Assembly: GCA_964385045.1 (NCBI GenBank)
Contig: CAYLNM010000069.1
Location: 1-22,155, forward strand
Reading direction: 5' to 3'
Source: CAYLNM01 sp964385045
GTDB taxonomy: Bacteria > Planctomycetota > Phycisphaerae > Phycisphaerales > SM1A02
DNA: 22,155 bases
Under the pieces are notes generated by a model that worked only from the letters and a program-made list of their open reading frames with translations, was not told the origin of the DNA and did no database searches. A program made the translations under genes and the position numbers. This document shows, piece after piece, positions 1 to 9,111 of this stretch. Every line of letters begins with the position of its first letter. Position 1 is the first letter of the stretch.

Positions 1-1
1 G

Positions 2-133
2 GAGGCCGACGAGCCCGCGGCCCCCGACGCGGCCGACGCGGCCGACGCGCCCGACGCGGCCGACCCGCCCGGCACGCCCGGCGCGCCCGGCGCGGCCGAC
101 GCGCCCGGCGCGGCCGACGCGCCCGGCGCGGCT
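2..133 (+). repeat. Ala/Pro/Asp/Gly low-complexity linker with 9- and 18-base tandem repeats
   Basis: Inside the secretin gene. The sequence gcggccgac recurs at about 28-64, and an 18-base unit encoding APGAAD repeats 2.8 times at 83-133. It encodes a disordered linker just before the second half of the first visible N-domain. The repeats are in frame (multiples of three), so slippage would change linker length without breaking the gene. Confidence 0.85.
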
Positions 134-3100
134 GGATCCGCCGGCTCCCTCGACGGCCCCACGATCAGCCTCGCGGTCGACCCCGACCGCAACGCCCTCG
201 TCGTCCTCGGCCCGCCCCGCGCGATCGAGCGCATCGAGCGGCTCGCGGGCCAGCTCGCCGAGCAGCTGCCGTCGGCGCCGCGACCCGTCCGCGCGATTCC
301 GTTGCCGGCGGACGTCGACGCCGATCAGGTCCGCCGCCTCGCGATCCAGGTCCTGCGCGGGCTCGCCCCGGCGGGGGGGCGGCCCGGCGACCTCCTGCGC
401 CGCAGCGCGATCGTCGCCGATCGCGACGCCGGCACCGTCTACGTCGTCGCCTCCGACGCCGACTTTCGCACCATCGGCCGCCTCGTCGCCGGCTTCGCCA
501 CCGGCGGCCCGGCCGAGGACGTCACCGTCCGCGTCTACGCCCTCACCAGCACCACCCCGGGCCGGGCCGAGGCCGCCCTCCGCGCCCTGCTCGAGGGCGA
601 GCAGCCCGGCCGCCGCCGCGGCCGTGGCCGTCAGGCCGACCGCATGCGCGGGGCGACGATCACCGTGCCGGGCGAGGACGGCCGCACCGTCGTGGGCGAG
701 CTCGACGCCGAGCGGGTTCGCATCGTCGCCGACGAGGCCACCGGCACGCTGCTGGTCATGGCCCCCGACGAGGCGCTGCCCGTCCTCGACGCCTTCGTCG
801 AGCTGGTCGATCAGTCGCCGGTGGGCACCGGCTCGTCGCTGCGGCTGTTCACGCTCCGCAACGCCGAGGCGCCCGCCGTCCGGCGCTCGCTCCGCGGCCT
901 CCTCCGCGACCGCTTCAACGCGATGCGCGGCATGCCGGGGGCCCCGCGGATCCGCCCCGAGGTCACGGCCGACGAGCGCACCAACACGCTCATCGTGAGC
1001 GCCGCCCCCGAGCAGATGGCCGAGGTCGAGTCGATCATCGACGACCTCGACCGCGACCTCGCCGAGGACGCGACGTTCCCGCTCGAGATCGTGACCCTCG
1101 AGAACGCCCGCCCCCGCGTCGTCGCCCGCCTCATCGACGAGGTCGTGATCGGCAACGACGCCTCCCGCCGCGCCCGCGCGCAGGTCACCGCCGACGACGA
1201 GTCCGGCCGGCTGCTGCTCCGCGTCGACCCGGCCCTCCGCGGCGAGATCGACCGCGTGATCGCGGCGGCGGACGAGCTGCCGGGCGGGGACGTGCCCGTT
1301 CGCACCATCACGCTCGAGCGAGCCGACGCCGAGGCGGTGGCCGAGAGCGTGCAGCGGTTCTTCGACGACCGCGCCCGGTTGCTCGGCGGCCGCGCCGGTC
1401 GCCGCAACGTCCAGCGCACGGTCAGCATCGTGGGCAACGCGGCGAGCCGGACGCTGCTCGTCTCCGCGAGCGAGGCCGACTTCGAGCAGGTCGTCGCCCT
1501 CGTCGAGCAGTTCGACTCGTCCGAGGCGACGAGTCCGTGGGACTACCGGCTCGTCCGGCTCGACCACGCGCGGGCCCAGGAGGTGCAGAACCTGGTGGGC
1601 GGCATCGTCTGGCAGCTCGAGGAGGACGAGGGCCTCCAGCCGTGGATGGACCCGCGGAACCGTCGCGGCCCCGAGCGGGGCAGCGTGTCGGTGATCGCCG
1701 ACGAGCGCCTCAACGCGATCGTGCTCACCGGGGCGGGCGACAAGTTCGACCTCATCGAGCGCGTGATCGAGATGCTGGACCAGCCGAAGAGCGACGGGCC
1801 CGGCGGCGACCGCGAGCTCCGCCTCTACGCCGTCCCCGGCGGGGCCGACCCGGGGATCGCGTCCGACCTCGTCGAGACGGTCTACGGCGACGGCGACCGG
1901 CCGTGGTGGCAGGACCCGGACCCCGACGCGGTGCAGGTCCGCAGCGACCGCCGCTCGGGCACGCTGTTCATCGTGGCCACCGCCGAGGAGCACGCCGAGA
2001 TCGCGGCGTTCCTCGAGGGGATCGAGGGCGAGATCGCCAGCGGCGAGGCGGAGACCGCGGTGATCGCGGTCGAGTACGTGCCCGCCCGCGAGCTGGCCGA
2101 CACCCTCGGCCGCTTCCTCCGCGACCGGGCCCGCGCGGGCGGCAACCGCGAGGCGGCCACCGTGCTCCAGGCCTCGCCCTCGGCCCGCGCGATCGTGGTG
2201 AGCGGACCGGAGGACGAGCTCGCCCTCGTGCGCGACCTCGCCTCCCGGCTCGACCAGCCGGACGCGGGCGGCGACCGCGTCACCGAGATCCTCGCCCTCG
2301 GCGACGGCGAGGCCGAGACGATCTCCCGGATCGTCCGCGACCAGTTCGGCGGGGCCGGCGACGCGGTCCGCGTCACCGTCGACGCCCGCTCCAACAGCCT
2401 CGTCATCAGCGCCCCCCGGACCCGCTACGCCGCGATCGAGTCGCTGGTGCGGCGGCTGGACCAGCGGCAGGCCGGCGACGAGACCGTGATCCGCACCTTC
2501 GCCCTGTCCTCGGCCGACGCGGTGGAGGCGGAGGAGGTCCTCGCCCGCTCGCTCGACCTCGACGCCCGCGGCGCGACCGACGGCACGCTCGTGAAGCTCG
2601 AGGAGGACGGCGAGGCGGTGGAGGTCGTGGCCCGCGTGGTCGCCGACCGCCGCTCCAACAGCCTCGTCGTCACCGCCACCCCCGAGTCGCTGCCGGTGAT
2701 CGAGCGGCTCGTCCGCGAGCTCGACGACGCCCCGACCGCGGCCCCGGTCGACTACCGGGTCATCGACCTCGAGCACGCCTTCGTGGACGACGTCTCGTTC
2801 ACGCTCACCGGGATCGACGACTGGCCCGGCACCTCCTCGCCGCGGTTCGTGACCGACCGGGTCGAGAACCGGCTCGTCGTCACCGCCACCGCGGACCAGT
2901 TCGACCTCATCCGCCGCATCGTGGACGAGCTCGACCGACCGCAGGAGACCGAGCGGCTGACCGAGTTCGTGCCGATGGAGTTCGCCGACGCGGAGAAGGT
3001 GCGCGAGGCCCTCGGCTTCTTCTACGGCTCCTTCGCCCTCGAGGCCGACACCCCGGCCAAGCGCAACGTGCGGATCACCGCCGACCCGGCGACCAACAGC

Positions 3101-6100
3101 CTGATCGTCAGCGCCGACGAGTCGGAGTGGCCGGGCATCCGCGCCCTGCTCGACGAGCTCGACAGCGCCGAGTACGACGGCTCGCTGCAGCTGCAGGTGA
3201 TCGCGCTCACGCACGCCGACGCGCCGAGCGTCGCCCGGGCGATCAACGAGGCGTTCGCGGGCCGGGGCGAGGACGAGCGGGGCCGCGGCCAGGACGACCG
3301 GGGCGGACGCGGCGGCCAGGGCGAGCGGGGCGGAGAGCGACGGGACGACGGTGACCCGCGGACCCGCCGGGCCCCGACGCAGCTCATCGCCGCCGACGAG
3401 TGGGTGCGGGCGTCGGCCGAGCCGCTCACCAACTCGCTCATCGTGTCGGCGAGCCGCCGGAACCTCGAGCGGATCGAGGCGGTGGTGGCCCGGCTCGACG
3501 TGCCCGACGTGGAGCGGCTGCCCGCTCCGCGGCTCATCCCGGTGCCCGGCGGCGATCCCGTCCGCATCGCCGAGGCCCTCAGCCGGCTCTACGCCGAGGA
3601 CCGCGACGCGGCCCGCGGTACGCTCCGCATCGTGGGTGATCCCGCCTCGGGCACCGTCGTCGTGCGGGCCGAGGACACCACCTTCTCCCAGATCGAGCAG
3701 GTCGCCGGGTCGCTCCTCGCCGCCGGCGACGAGGCCGACCTCGAGGTCGCGGTGCTGCGTCCGGAGGGCACGCCCGCCCGCCGCATCGCCGACGCGGTGC
3801 GCTCGGCCTACGAGGCCAAGGCCCGGCGGCGGGGCACCACGCTCACTCTCGAGGTCGACGCCACCGGCAACGCGCTCATCGTCGGCACCAGCGGCGAGCT
3901 GCTCGCCGAGATCCGCGAGACCGTCGACGAGCTCGACCGCCTCTCGCCCGGGGCGGGACAGGGCATCCTCATCATCGAGCTCGAGCACGTCGACCCGGCC
4001 ACGGTGCAGGAGACGATCCGCACCATCGGCCTCGACCGGCCGGCCCGCACCGACGCCGCCCGCGTGGTGAGCGAGCCGATCACCGTGGCCCCGCTCGCCG
4101 GCCGCAACGCGGTCGTCGTCCTCGCCTCGCCCGCGGATCAGGACACCGTCGTCGCGCTCATGAAGTCGATCGACCAGGAGCCGGCGCTGGCCGGGGCCGA
4201 GACCCGCATCGTGCGGCTGCGGCAGGCGCGGGCCTCCGCGGTGGCCGGCGTCCTCGGGCAGATCCTCGACCCCGCGAACCAGCAGGCCCGCACGCCGCTG
4301 GCCCTCGCCGCCCGCGAGCAGATGCGGCGGCTGACCGTCCGCCGCGACGGGGTCGACGAGGTCGACCTCGAGCTCGACCTCGCGACGCCGGTCCGCCTCG
4401 TGCCCGACGATGGATCGAACACCCTCGTCGTCTCGTCCTCGGCCGCCAACGTCGAGGCGGTGGCCGATCTTGCCCGCACCTTCGACGCGGTGCCCCTGCT
4501 CGACGGCCTCACCGTCCAGATCATCCCGCTGGAGAACATCGAGGCCGGCGACTTCGTGCGGATCGCCCGCGAGCTGTTCACCCAGGGCCGCGCTCTGGGG
4601 CGGGTGCCCGGCTCCGATCTCGCCGGCGTCCCCGGCGGCGCCGTGGGCCGGGCCCTCGTGGACGAGGTCGCGATCTCGGTCGACGCCCGCACCAACACCG
4701 TCGTGGTCGCCGGCACCGAGGACGCGGTCGCCCTCGTGGAGGTCCTCGGCCGCCGGCTCGACACCGACGTCGCCACCGGCTGGGTGGAGCCGCGGGTGCT
4801 CGAGCTCGAGCACGCCGACGCGGCCGAGCTCGCCGACACCCTCGAGGCGGTGCTCGTGCAGGGCACCGGCGGCCCGCAGGCCGGCCCGCTCCGCAACCAG
4901 CTGGGCCGGCTGCGGATGCTCCGCAACGGCGCGGCGATGCCGCGGCCGGCGGCGGACGGCGGCGACCGCGACGCCGAGGCCGGCGCGGACGGCGGAACGG
5001 CCGCCGACGCCCCCGCCGACGCGCTCGCCCGCTTCGGCCGCGTCATCGAGTCCGACGTCTTCACCCCGCTGCAGCGGCTCGTCGTGCGGCCGGACGTGCG
5101 GATGAACGCGCTGCTGCTCGTGGGCACCCCCGAGAACCTCGACCTCGTGACGGAGCTCGTGGGGATGCTCGACATCCCCGCCGCCTCCGCGGACGCCACG
5201 GTGCGGATCTACCCGGTCGAGCACGCCTCGGCGGCGCGGCTGGCCGAGACGCTGGTGCGGCTCGTGGACCAGCAGGTCGACAGCCGGGCCCTGCGGCGCG
5301 AGGACCGCCTGGTGGTCGAGGCCGACGCTCGCACCAACACCATCGTCGCCTCGAGCAGCCGGCGGACCTTCGCCCTCGTGGAGTCGCTGCTCGAGACGCT
5401 CGACGCCCCGCTCGACCCCGAGCTCCGCGACATCCGCCGCCTCGAGCTGACCACCGCGGCGGCCGCCCGCGTGGCCGACCTCGTGCAGCAGATGATGGAC
5501 GCCCGCCTCGAGCGGATCCGCCGGGTGCAGCCCGAGACCGCCGACCTCGAGCGGGCCACCGTGCTCGCCGACCCGCGGACCAACAGCCTGATCGTGGCCG
5601 CGGGCACCGAGGCCTTCGCGGTGATCGAGCGGCTGGTGGCCGACCTCGACCGCAGCCGGCCCGACGACGCCCTGCTCGAGGTGGTCGCGGTCGCGCAGGC
5701 CTCGGTCGAGCGGCTGGCCGAGACGGTCGAGCAGGTCATGGAGCGCCGCTACGCCGGCCTGCCGCAGGACGTCCGCCGCACCCAGCAGCCGCTCGTCATC
5801 ACCGACCCCCGCACGAGCAGCCTGCTGGTGGCCGCGAGCCCCGGCGACCTTGCCGACATCCGCGACCTCGTCGAGCGGCTCGACGCCGCCCCGTCCGACC
5901 CCGCGGTCGGCCTGCACGTGATCCAGCTTCCGGGGCGGGCGTCGGCCGACGCCCTCGCCGACCGGCTCGAGCGGCTGGTCCGCGAGCGGCAGGAGTCCGT
6001 GGGCGAGTCGCGCCCGAGCGACCGCGTGACGATCGAGGCCGAGCCGGGCAGCAACACGCTGATCGTGGCCGCCAACCGCGAGCAGCTCGCGGTGGTGCAG

Positions 6101-8302
6101 GGCCTCGTGGACGTGCTCGTCTCGGCGGGCGAGGAGGCGATCGAGGCCGACACCTTCGACGTCATCTCGCTGACCGCGAGCCGGGCCGAGAACATCGTCG
6201 ATCTCGTCGAGGAGCTCTACCTCGACGAGATCCGGGATACCCGCGGCGACAACGCGGTCTCGGTCACCGCCGACGAGCGGATCAACGCCGTCCTCGTCCG
6301 CGGCACCCCCGCCGACCTCGAGGCGATTCGCACCCTCGTGCGGCGGCTCGACGGCGAGCGGCCGGCGTCGGTGGTCGAGATCAAGACGATCGCCCTCAAG
6401 TCCGCCAGCGCGGTCGAGACGGTCGACATCATCCAGGACGTGATCGACGGGGCGGGCGGCGCCCGGTTCCGCCGCGCCGGCTCGGCCCAGGCCACGGTGC
6501 TGCGGTACTTCGGCATGCTCGAGGGCGAGGATCTCGACGGCGACGGCGAGCCGGACGTCGAGCGGGTCGCGGGCGGCGAGTTCGAGGTCTCGGCCGCGAT
6601 CCGCGACCAGATCCGCCTCACGCCCGACGCCCGCACCAACGCGATCATCGTGCGGGCCCCGGCCGACGCGATGACGCTCATCGAGCGGCTGGTGGCCGAC
6701 CTCGACGAGACGTCGACCGGCGCCCAGAACATCCGCATCTTCAAGCTCGCCAACGCCGACGCCACGGCGATGAGCGAGATCCTCGCCCAGCTGTTCAACC
6801 TCAACCGGCGGCGGGACGCCTTCGTGCTGCGGCCGACCGACGGGGCCGGTCCGGTGGGCGGCGCGCTGCCCGGCGGGGCGGCGGGCGCTCCGGGGCTCGA
6901 GGCGGGGGCGGCGCCCGCGCCGGCACCGGTGGCCGTCCCGGGTGGTGGGCCCGGCGGGCTCGCCGGGGCCGCTCTGACCGCGGTGCCCGACGCCCGGCCG
7001 CAGCTCTCGATCACCGTCGACAGCCGTACCAACAGCCTGCTCGTCTCCGGCACCCCGACCTACCTCGACCTGGTGGCGGAGGTCGTCGACGAGCTCGACG
7101 CCCTCGAGGCGAACGAGCGCGAGACGTTCGTGGTCCGGCTCCGCAACTCCGACGCGGCCCAGGTCGCGCAGGTGCTCGGGGACTTCGTGCGCGAGGAGCA
7201 GGAGAAGCTCGTCTCCACCCTCGGCGGCGACCAGATCGGCTCGGCCGCCCGGCTGCTCGAGCGGGAGATCACGATCACCGGCGACGAGGCGTCGAACTCC
7301 GTCCTCGTCTCGGCCAGCCCGCGGTACTCCGAGCGGGTGCGCGAGCTCATCGAGACCCTCGACGTCGATCCGCCGCAGGTCCTGATCCAGGTCCTGCTCG
7401 CCGAGGTCACGCTCGACACCGGCGACCAGTTCGGCGTCGACTTCTCGAGCGAGATCGCGGTCGACGACGTGGTGCTCGGGCCGGCCTTCGGGCTCGCCAG
7501 CGCGTTCGTGGGCGGCGTGGGCACGCCGTCGCTGAGCGTCGTCGGCAAGGACTTCCAGATGCTCCTGCAGGCCATCCAGTCGCAGGGGCGGGTGCAGGTC
7601 CTGAGCAACCCGTCGGTGATGGCGGCCAACAACCAGCCGGCCGAGCTCTTCGTGGGCGAGCGGATCCGGATCGCCGAGTCCACCGGCCTCACCGAGGGCG
7701 GCAACCTCAACACCGCCACCACCCAGGAGCAGGTCGGCATCACCCTCAACGTGACGCCGTCGATCAACCCCGACGGCTTCGTGCGGCTCGACGTCCTGCC
7801 CGAGCTCTCGGCCCTCACGAGCCGCACCACGCAGATCAACGAGGACCTCGAGACGCCGATCATCACCGAGCGGTCGGCCTCGACCACGGTCACGGTGCGG
7901 GACGGCCAGACGATCGTGATCGGCGGGCTGATCAGCGACCGCTACGAGTTCCGGCGCCGCAAGGTGCCGTTCTTCGGCGACCTGCCGCTGGTGGGGGTCC
8001 TCTTCCGCAACGACGAGGAGACGAGCCTCAAGACCGAGCTCCTCATCGTGCTCACCCCGCACGTGATCCAGTCGCCGACCGACCTCGCCCGCCTCGCGGA
8101 GCTGACCGACCGCGAGGTCGACCGGCTCACGCTGCCGTCGGACGTCCGTGACCAGATCCGGGAGGGCTTCTTCCGTGGCGGAGGCCTCTACGACGCCGAC
8201 GGCGATCCGATCGACTGGGCGACGGTCTTCGAGGACCTGCCGGCCTCGGTCGGCGAGCGGCCGGGCAGCCCGCGCCCGCTGACCGGGGAATCGGACGGAT
8301 GA
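2..8302 (+). CDS. gspD: Giant GspD-type secretin with 28 tandem N-domains (5' end outside window)
   Basis: Outer-membrane channel subunit of a type II secretion (or related) machine. The frame is open from the first complete codon, so the gene starts upstream; the TTG at 302 is not a credible start because a domain of the same type is already being encoded before it. The visible part is 2766 residues. Residues about 54-2456 are 28 secretin N-domains, each a beta-alpha half (like RLFTLRNAEAPAVRRSLRGL) followed by a half with the pattern DxRTNxLIVSA...IxxLD. Residues about 2457-2690 are the secretin core, with QVLIQVLLAEV, LSNPSVMAANNQ, GQTIVIGGLIS and VPFFGDLPLVGVLF. A 76-residue tail follows. 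Known GspD proteins have about 650-750 residues and N0-N3 only. The N0 domain and signal peptide, if present, lie upstream. The stop overlaps the next gene (ATGA). The secretin core is certain; the assignment to type II rather than type IV pilus secretin is likely. Confidence 0.95.
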   Translation, partial: EADEPAAPDAADAADAPDAADPPGTPGAPGAADAPGAADAPGAAGSAGSLDGPTISLAVDPDRNALVVLGPPRAIERIERLAGQLAEQLPSAPRPVRAIPLPADVDADQVRRLAIQVLRGLAPAGGRPGDLLRRSAIVADRDAGTVYVVASDADFRTIGRLVAGFATGGPAEDVTVRVYALTSTTPGRAEAALRALLEGEQPGRRRGRGRQADRMRGATITVPGEDGRTVVGELDAERVRIVADEATGTLLVMAPDEALPVLDAFVELVDQSPVGTGSSLRLFTLRNAEAPAVRRSLRGLLRDRFNAMRGMPGAPRIRPEVTADERTNTLIVSAAPEQMAEVESIIDDLDRDLAEDATFPLEIVTLENARPRVVARLIDEVVIGNDASRRARAQVTADDESGRLLLRVDPALRGEIDRVIAAADELPGGDVPVRTITLERADAEAVAESVQRFFDDRARLLGGRAGRRNVQRTVSIVGNAASRTLLVSASEADFEQVVALVEQFDSSEATSPWDYRLVRLDHARAQEVQNLVGGIVWQLEEDEGLQPWMDPRNRRGPERGSVSVIADERLNAIVLTGAGDKFDLIERVIEMLDQPKSDGPGGDRELRLYAVPGGADPGIASDLVETVYGDGDRPWWQDPDPDAVQVRSDRRSGTLFIVATAEEHAEIAAFLEGIEGEIASGEAETAVIAVEYVPARELADTLGRFLRDRARAGGNREAATVLQASPSARAIVVSGPEDELALVRDLASRLDQPDAGGDRVTEILALGDGEAETISRIVRDQFGGAGDAVRVTVDARSNSLVISAPRTRYAAIESLVRRLDQRQAGDETVIRTFALSSADAVEAEEVLARSLDLDARGATDGTLVKLEEDGEAVEVVARVVADRRSNSLVVTATPESLPVIERLVRELDDAPTAAPVDYRVIDLEHAFVDDVSFTLTGIDDWPGTSSPRFVTDRVENRLVVTATADQFDLIRRIVDELDRPQETERLTEFVPMEFADAEKVREALGFFYGSFALEADTPAKRNVRITADPATNSLIVSADESEWPGIRALLDELDSAEYDGSLQLQVIALTHADAPSVARAINEAFAGRGEDERGRGQDDRGGRGGQGERGGERRDDGDPRTRRAPTQLIAADEWVRASAEPLTNSLIVSASRRNLERIEAVVARLDVPDVERLPAPRLIPVPGGDPVRIAEALSRLYAEDRDAARGTLRIVGDPASGTVVVRAEDTTFSQIEQVAGSLLAAGDEADLEVAVLRPEGTPARRIADAVRSAYEAKARRRGTTLTLEVDATGNALIVGTSGELLAEIRETVDELDRLSPGAGQGILIIELEHVDPATVQETIRTIGLDRPARTDAARVVSEPITVAPLAGRNAVVVLASPADQDTVVALMKSIDQEPALAGAETRIVRLRQARASAVAGVLGQILDPANQQARTPLALAAREQMRRLTVRRDGVDEVDLELDLATPVRLVPDDGSNTLVVSSSAANVEAVADLARTFDAVPLLDGLTVQIIPLENIEAGDFVRIARELFTQGRALGRVPGSDLAGVPGGAVGRALVDEVAISVDARTNTVVVAGTEDAVALVEVLGRRLDTDVATGWVEPRVLELEHADAAELADTLEAVLVQGTGGPQAGPLRNQLGRLRMLRNGAAMPRPAADGGDRDAEAGADGGTAADAPADALARFGRVIESDVFTPLQRLVVRPDVRMNALLLVGTPENLDLVTELVGMLDIPAASADATVRIYPVEHASAARLAETLVRLVDQQVDSRALRREDRLVVEADARTNTIVASSSRRTFALVESLLETLDAPLDPELRDIRRLELTTAAAARVADLVQQMMDARLERIRRVQPETADLERATVLADPRTNSLIVAAGTEAFAVIERLVADLDRSRPDDALLEVVAVAQASVERLAETVEQVMERRYAGLPQDVRRTQQPLVITDPRTSSLLVAASPGDLADIRDLVERLDAAPSDPAVGLHVIQLPGRASADALADRLERLVRERQESVGESRPSDRVTIEAEPGSNTLIVAANREQLAVVQGLVDVLVSAGEEAIEADTFDVISLTASRAENIVDLVEELYLDEIRDTRGDNAVSVTADERINAVLVRGTPADLEAIRTLVRRLDGERPASVVEIKTIALKSASAVETVDIIQDVIDGAGGARFRRAGSAQATVLRYFGMLEGEDLDGDGEPDVERVAGGEFEVSAAIRDQIRLTPDARTNAIIVRAPADAMTLIERLVADLDETSTGAQNIRIFKLANADATAMSEILAQLFNLNRRRDAFVLRPTDGAGPVGGALPGGAAGAPGLEAGAAPAPAPVAVPGGGPGGLAGAALTAVPDARPQLSITVDSRTNSLLVSGTPTYLDLVAEVVDELDALEANERETFVVRLRNSDAAQVAQVLGDFVREEQEKLVSTLGGDQIGSAARLLEREITITGDEASNSVLVSASPRYSERVRELIETLDVDPPQVLIQVLLAEVTLDTGDQFGVDFSSEIAVDDVVLGPAFGLASAFVGGVGTPSLSVVGKDFQMLLQAIQSQGRVQVLSNPSVMAANNQPAELFVGERIRIAESTGLTEGGNLNTATTQEQVGITLNVTPSINPDGFVRLDVLPELSALTSRTTQINEDLETPIITERSASTTVTVRDGQTIVIGGLISDRYEFRRRKVPFFGDLPLVGVLFRNDEETSLKTELLIVLTPHVIQSPTDLARLAELTDREVDRLTLPSDVRDQIREGFFRGGGLYDADGDPIDWATVFEDLPASVGERPGSPRPLTGESDG
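161..7369 (+). repeat. Array of 28 secretin N-domain coding units
   Basis: The conserved NxLxV strand of each unit begins near nucleotides 191, 430, 742, 983, 1208, 1450, 1711, 1959, 2187, 2392, 2656, 2866, 3094, 3430, 3649, 3868, 4106, 4418, 4693, 5104, 5335, 5581, 5815, 6052, 6284, 6638, 7030 and 7295. Mean spacing is about 263 bases (88 residues), with a range of roughly 205-411. Unit 1 shows only its second half after a low-complexity linker; units 2-28 show both halves. Units are diverged, and some (5, 8, 9 and 15) have lost the Asn of the TNxLIV motif. The units were counted by eye. Confidence 0.9.
7370..8071 (+). other. Secretin (beta-barrel) core domain of the giant GspD
   Basis: This segment encodes the conserved C-terminal channel domain, from PPQVLIQVLLAEVTLD to ELLIVLTPHVIQ, about 234 residues. 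It contains the LQAIQSQGRVQVLSNPS segment, the VGERIRI strand, and the GQTIVIGGLIS and PFFGDLPLVGVLF elements of the secretin signature. Its length and motif order look ordinary for GspD, so the unusual feature is confined to the periplasmic N-domain array. The 76 residues after it could serve as the S-domain that binds a pilotin; this is inference. Confidence 0.9.
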
Positions 8303-8910
8303 CGCGGCGACGGCCGAGGCGGGAGGCACGCGGAGCGCGAGGCCGGCGGCGGGCGACGCACGCGGCGGCCGGGCTGCTCCTCGGCGCGGCGGCGATCCTC
8401 GCGGCCGCGGCGAGCGGCGGCTGCGTCACCGAGTCGGTCACCACCGGCGATGGCCTGCCCCGGCCCGCCCAGCCCGAGCCGCTCCGCGACCCACCGACCG
8501 GCCTCGAGCCCTCGGCCATGGTGCTGCTGGTGGGGCAGGGCACCCGCGACGCCGACGGCGACGGCTACCCCGACACCTTCTCGGTGACCGCGGCCCTGCG
8601 GTCGTCCGGCAGTCCCGTGATGATCGACGCTCCCGGCACCTTCACCTTCGACCTCTGGCGCGAGGGCACGGTGAACGACCCCGAGGCCGAGCCGCTGGCG
8701 ACCTGGACCTTCGGGCCCGAGGCCACCGCCGCCGCCCGCACGCGGACCCTCTACGGCTGGGGCTACCAGTTCGTGCTGTCGCTCGCGGCGGTCGGGGTCG
8801 ACGACCGCATGCGGACGTTCCCGGGCGACGTCCGCGGGCGGTTCACCTCGACGACGGGGACGACGGTGCGGGCGTCCGAGGACGTGCGGCCGGTGCGCTT
8901 CGGCCGCTGA
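8299..8910 (+). CDS. Small exported, probable lipoprotein; candidate pilotin for the giant secretin
   Basis: A 203-residue protein of unrecognised family. The start ATG overlaps the secretin stop (ATGA), indicating translational coupling; a purine-rich GGGGAA lies 8 bases upstream. Residues 1-20 are very Arg-rich, residues 23-38 form a hydrophobic helix, and Cys42 follows in ASGGC. This is an imperfect lipobox because Ser rather than Leu is at -3, so either lipoprotein processing or ordinary signal peptidase cleavage is possible. Residues 84-92 (DADGDGYPD) match the DxDxDGxxD calcium-binding loop pattern. The rest reads as beta-rich (GTFTFDLW, LATWTFGPE). Because small lipoproteins often act as pilotins that carry secretins to the outer membrane, and this one is coupled to gspD, a pilotin or secretin-accessory role is a reasonable guess but unproven. 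Confidence 0.75.
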   Translation: MTRRRPRREARGARGRRRATHAAAGLLLGAAAILAAAASGGCVTESVTTGDGLPRPAQPEPLRDPPTGLEPSAMVLLVGQGTRDADGDGYPDTFSVTAALRSSGSPVMIDAPGTFTFDLWREGTVNDPEAEPLATWTFGPEATAAARTRTLYGWGYQFVLSLAAVGVDDRMRTFPGDVRGRFTSTTGTTVRASEDVRPVRFGR

Positions 8911-9097
8911 CGTCCCGCGGTCCCGGCCGTCGCGGGGCGCGGGTCGGGCGCCGGCCGGCGGGCAGGGTCCGCGAACCGAACGGCCGCGTCGTTCACGATC
9001 GCGCAGACCGCGCCGTTGCGACCCCGGACCGGCACCGGGTTCCACCTCTCGCTCCACTCGTGGACGACATTCGCCGACCGGAGTCCCGGGGGTCTCT

Positions 9098-9102
9098 GGA
9101 GG
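9098..9102 (+). promoter_or_regulatory. Shine-Dalgarno that sets the chemoreceptor start
   Basis: GGAGG lies 9 bases before the ATG at 9112. It decides against the in-frame TTG at 9016, whose extra 32 residues have no recognisable content and precede the first membrane helix. No clear promoter was found in the 201-base gap 8911-9111. Confidence 0.7.
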
Positions 9103-9111
9103 CTCTTGGTC

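Noticed and set aside
302..8302. Secretin gene starting at the TTG at 302
   Set aside because: The frame is open to the left edge, and the preceding codons encode the second half of another N-domain (positions 161-260), so the gene is truncated by the window.
8911..9111. Minus-strand reading in the intergenic gap that resembles part of a PAS domain (ERWNPVPVRGRNGAVCAIVN)
   Set aside because: Too short to judge, and its frame simply runs on into antisense of both flanking genes. A decayed sensor fragment cannot be excluded, but a protein search would be needed.
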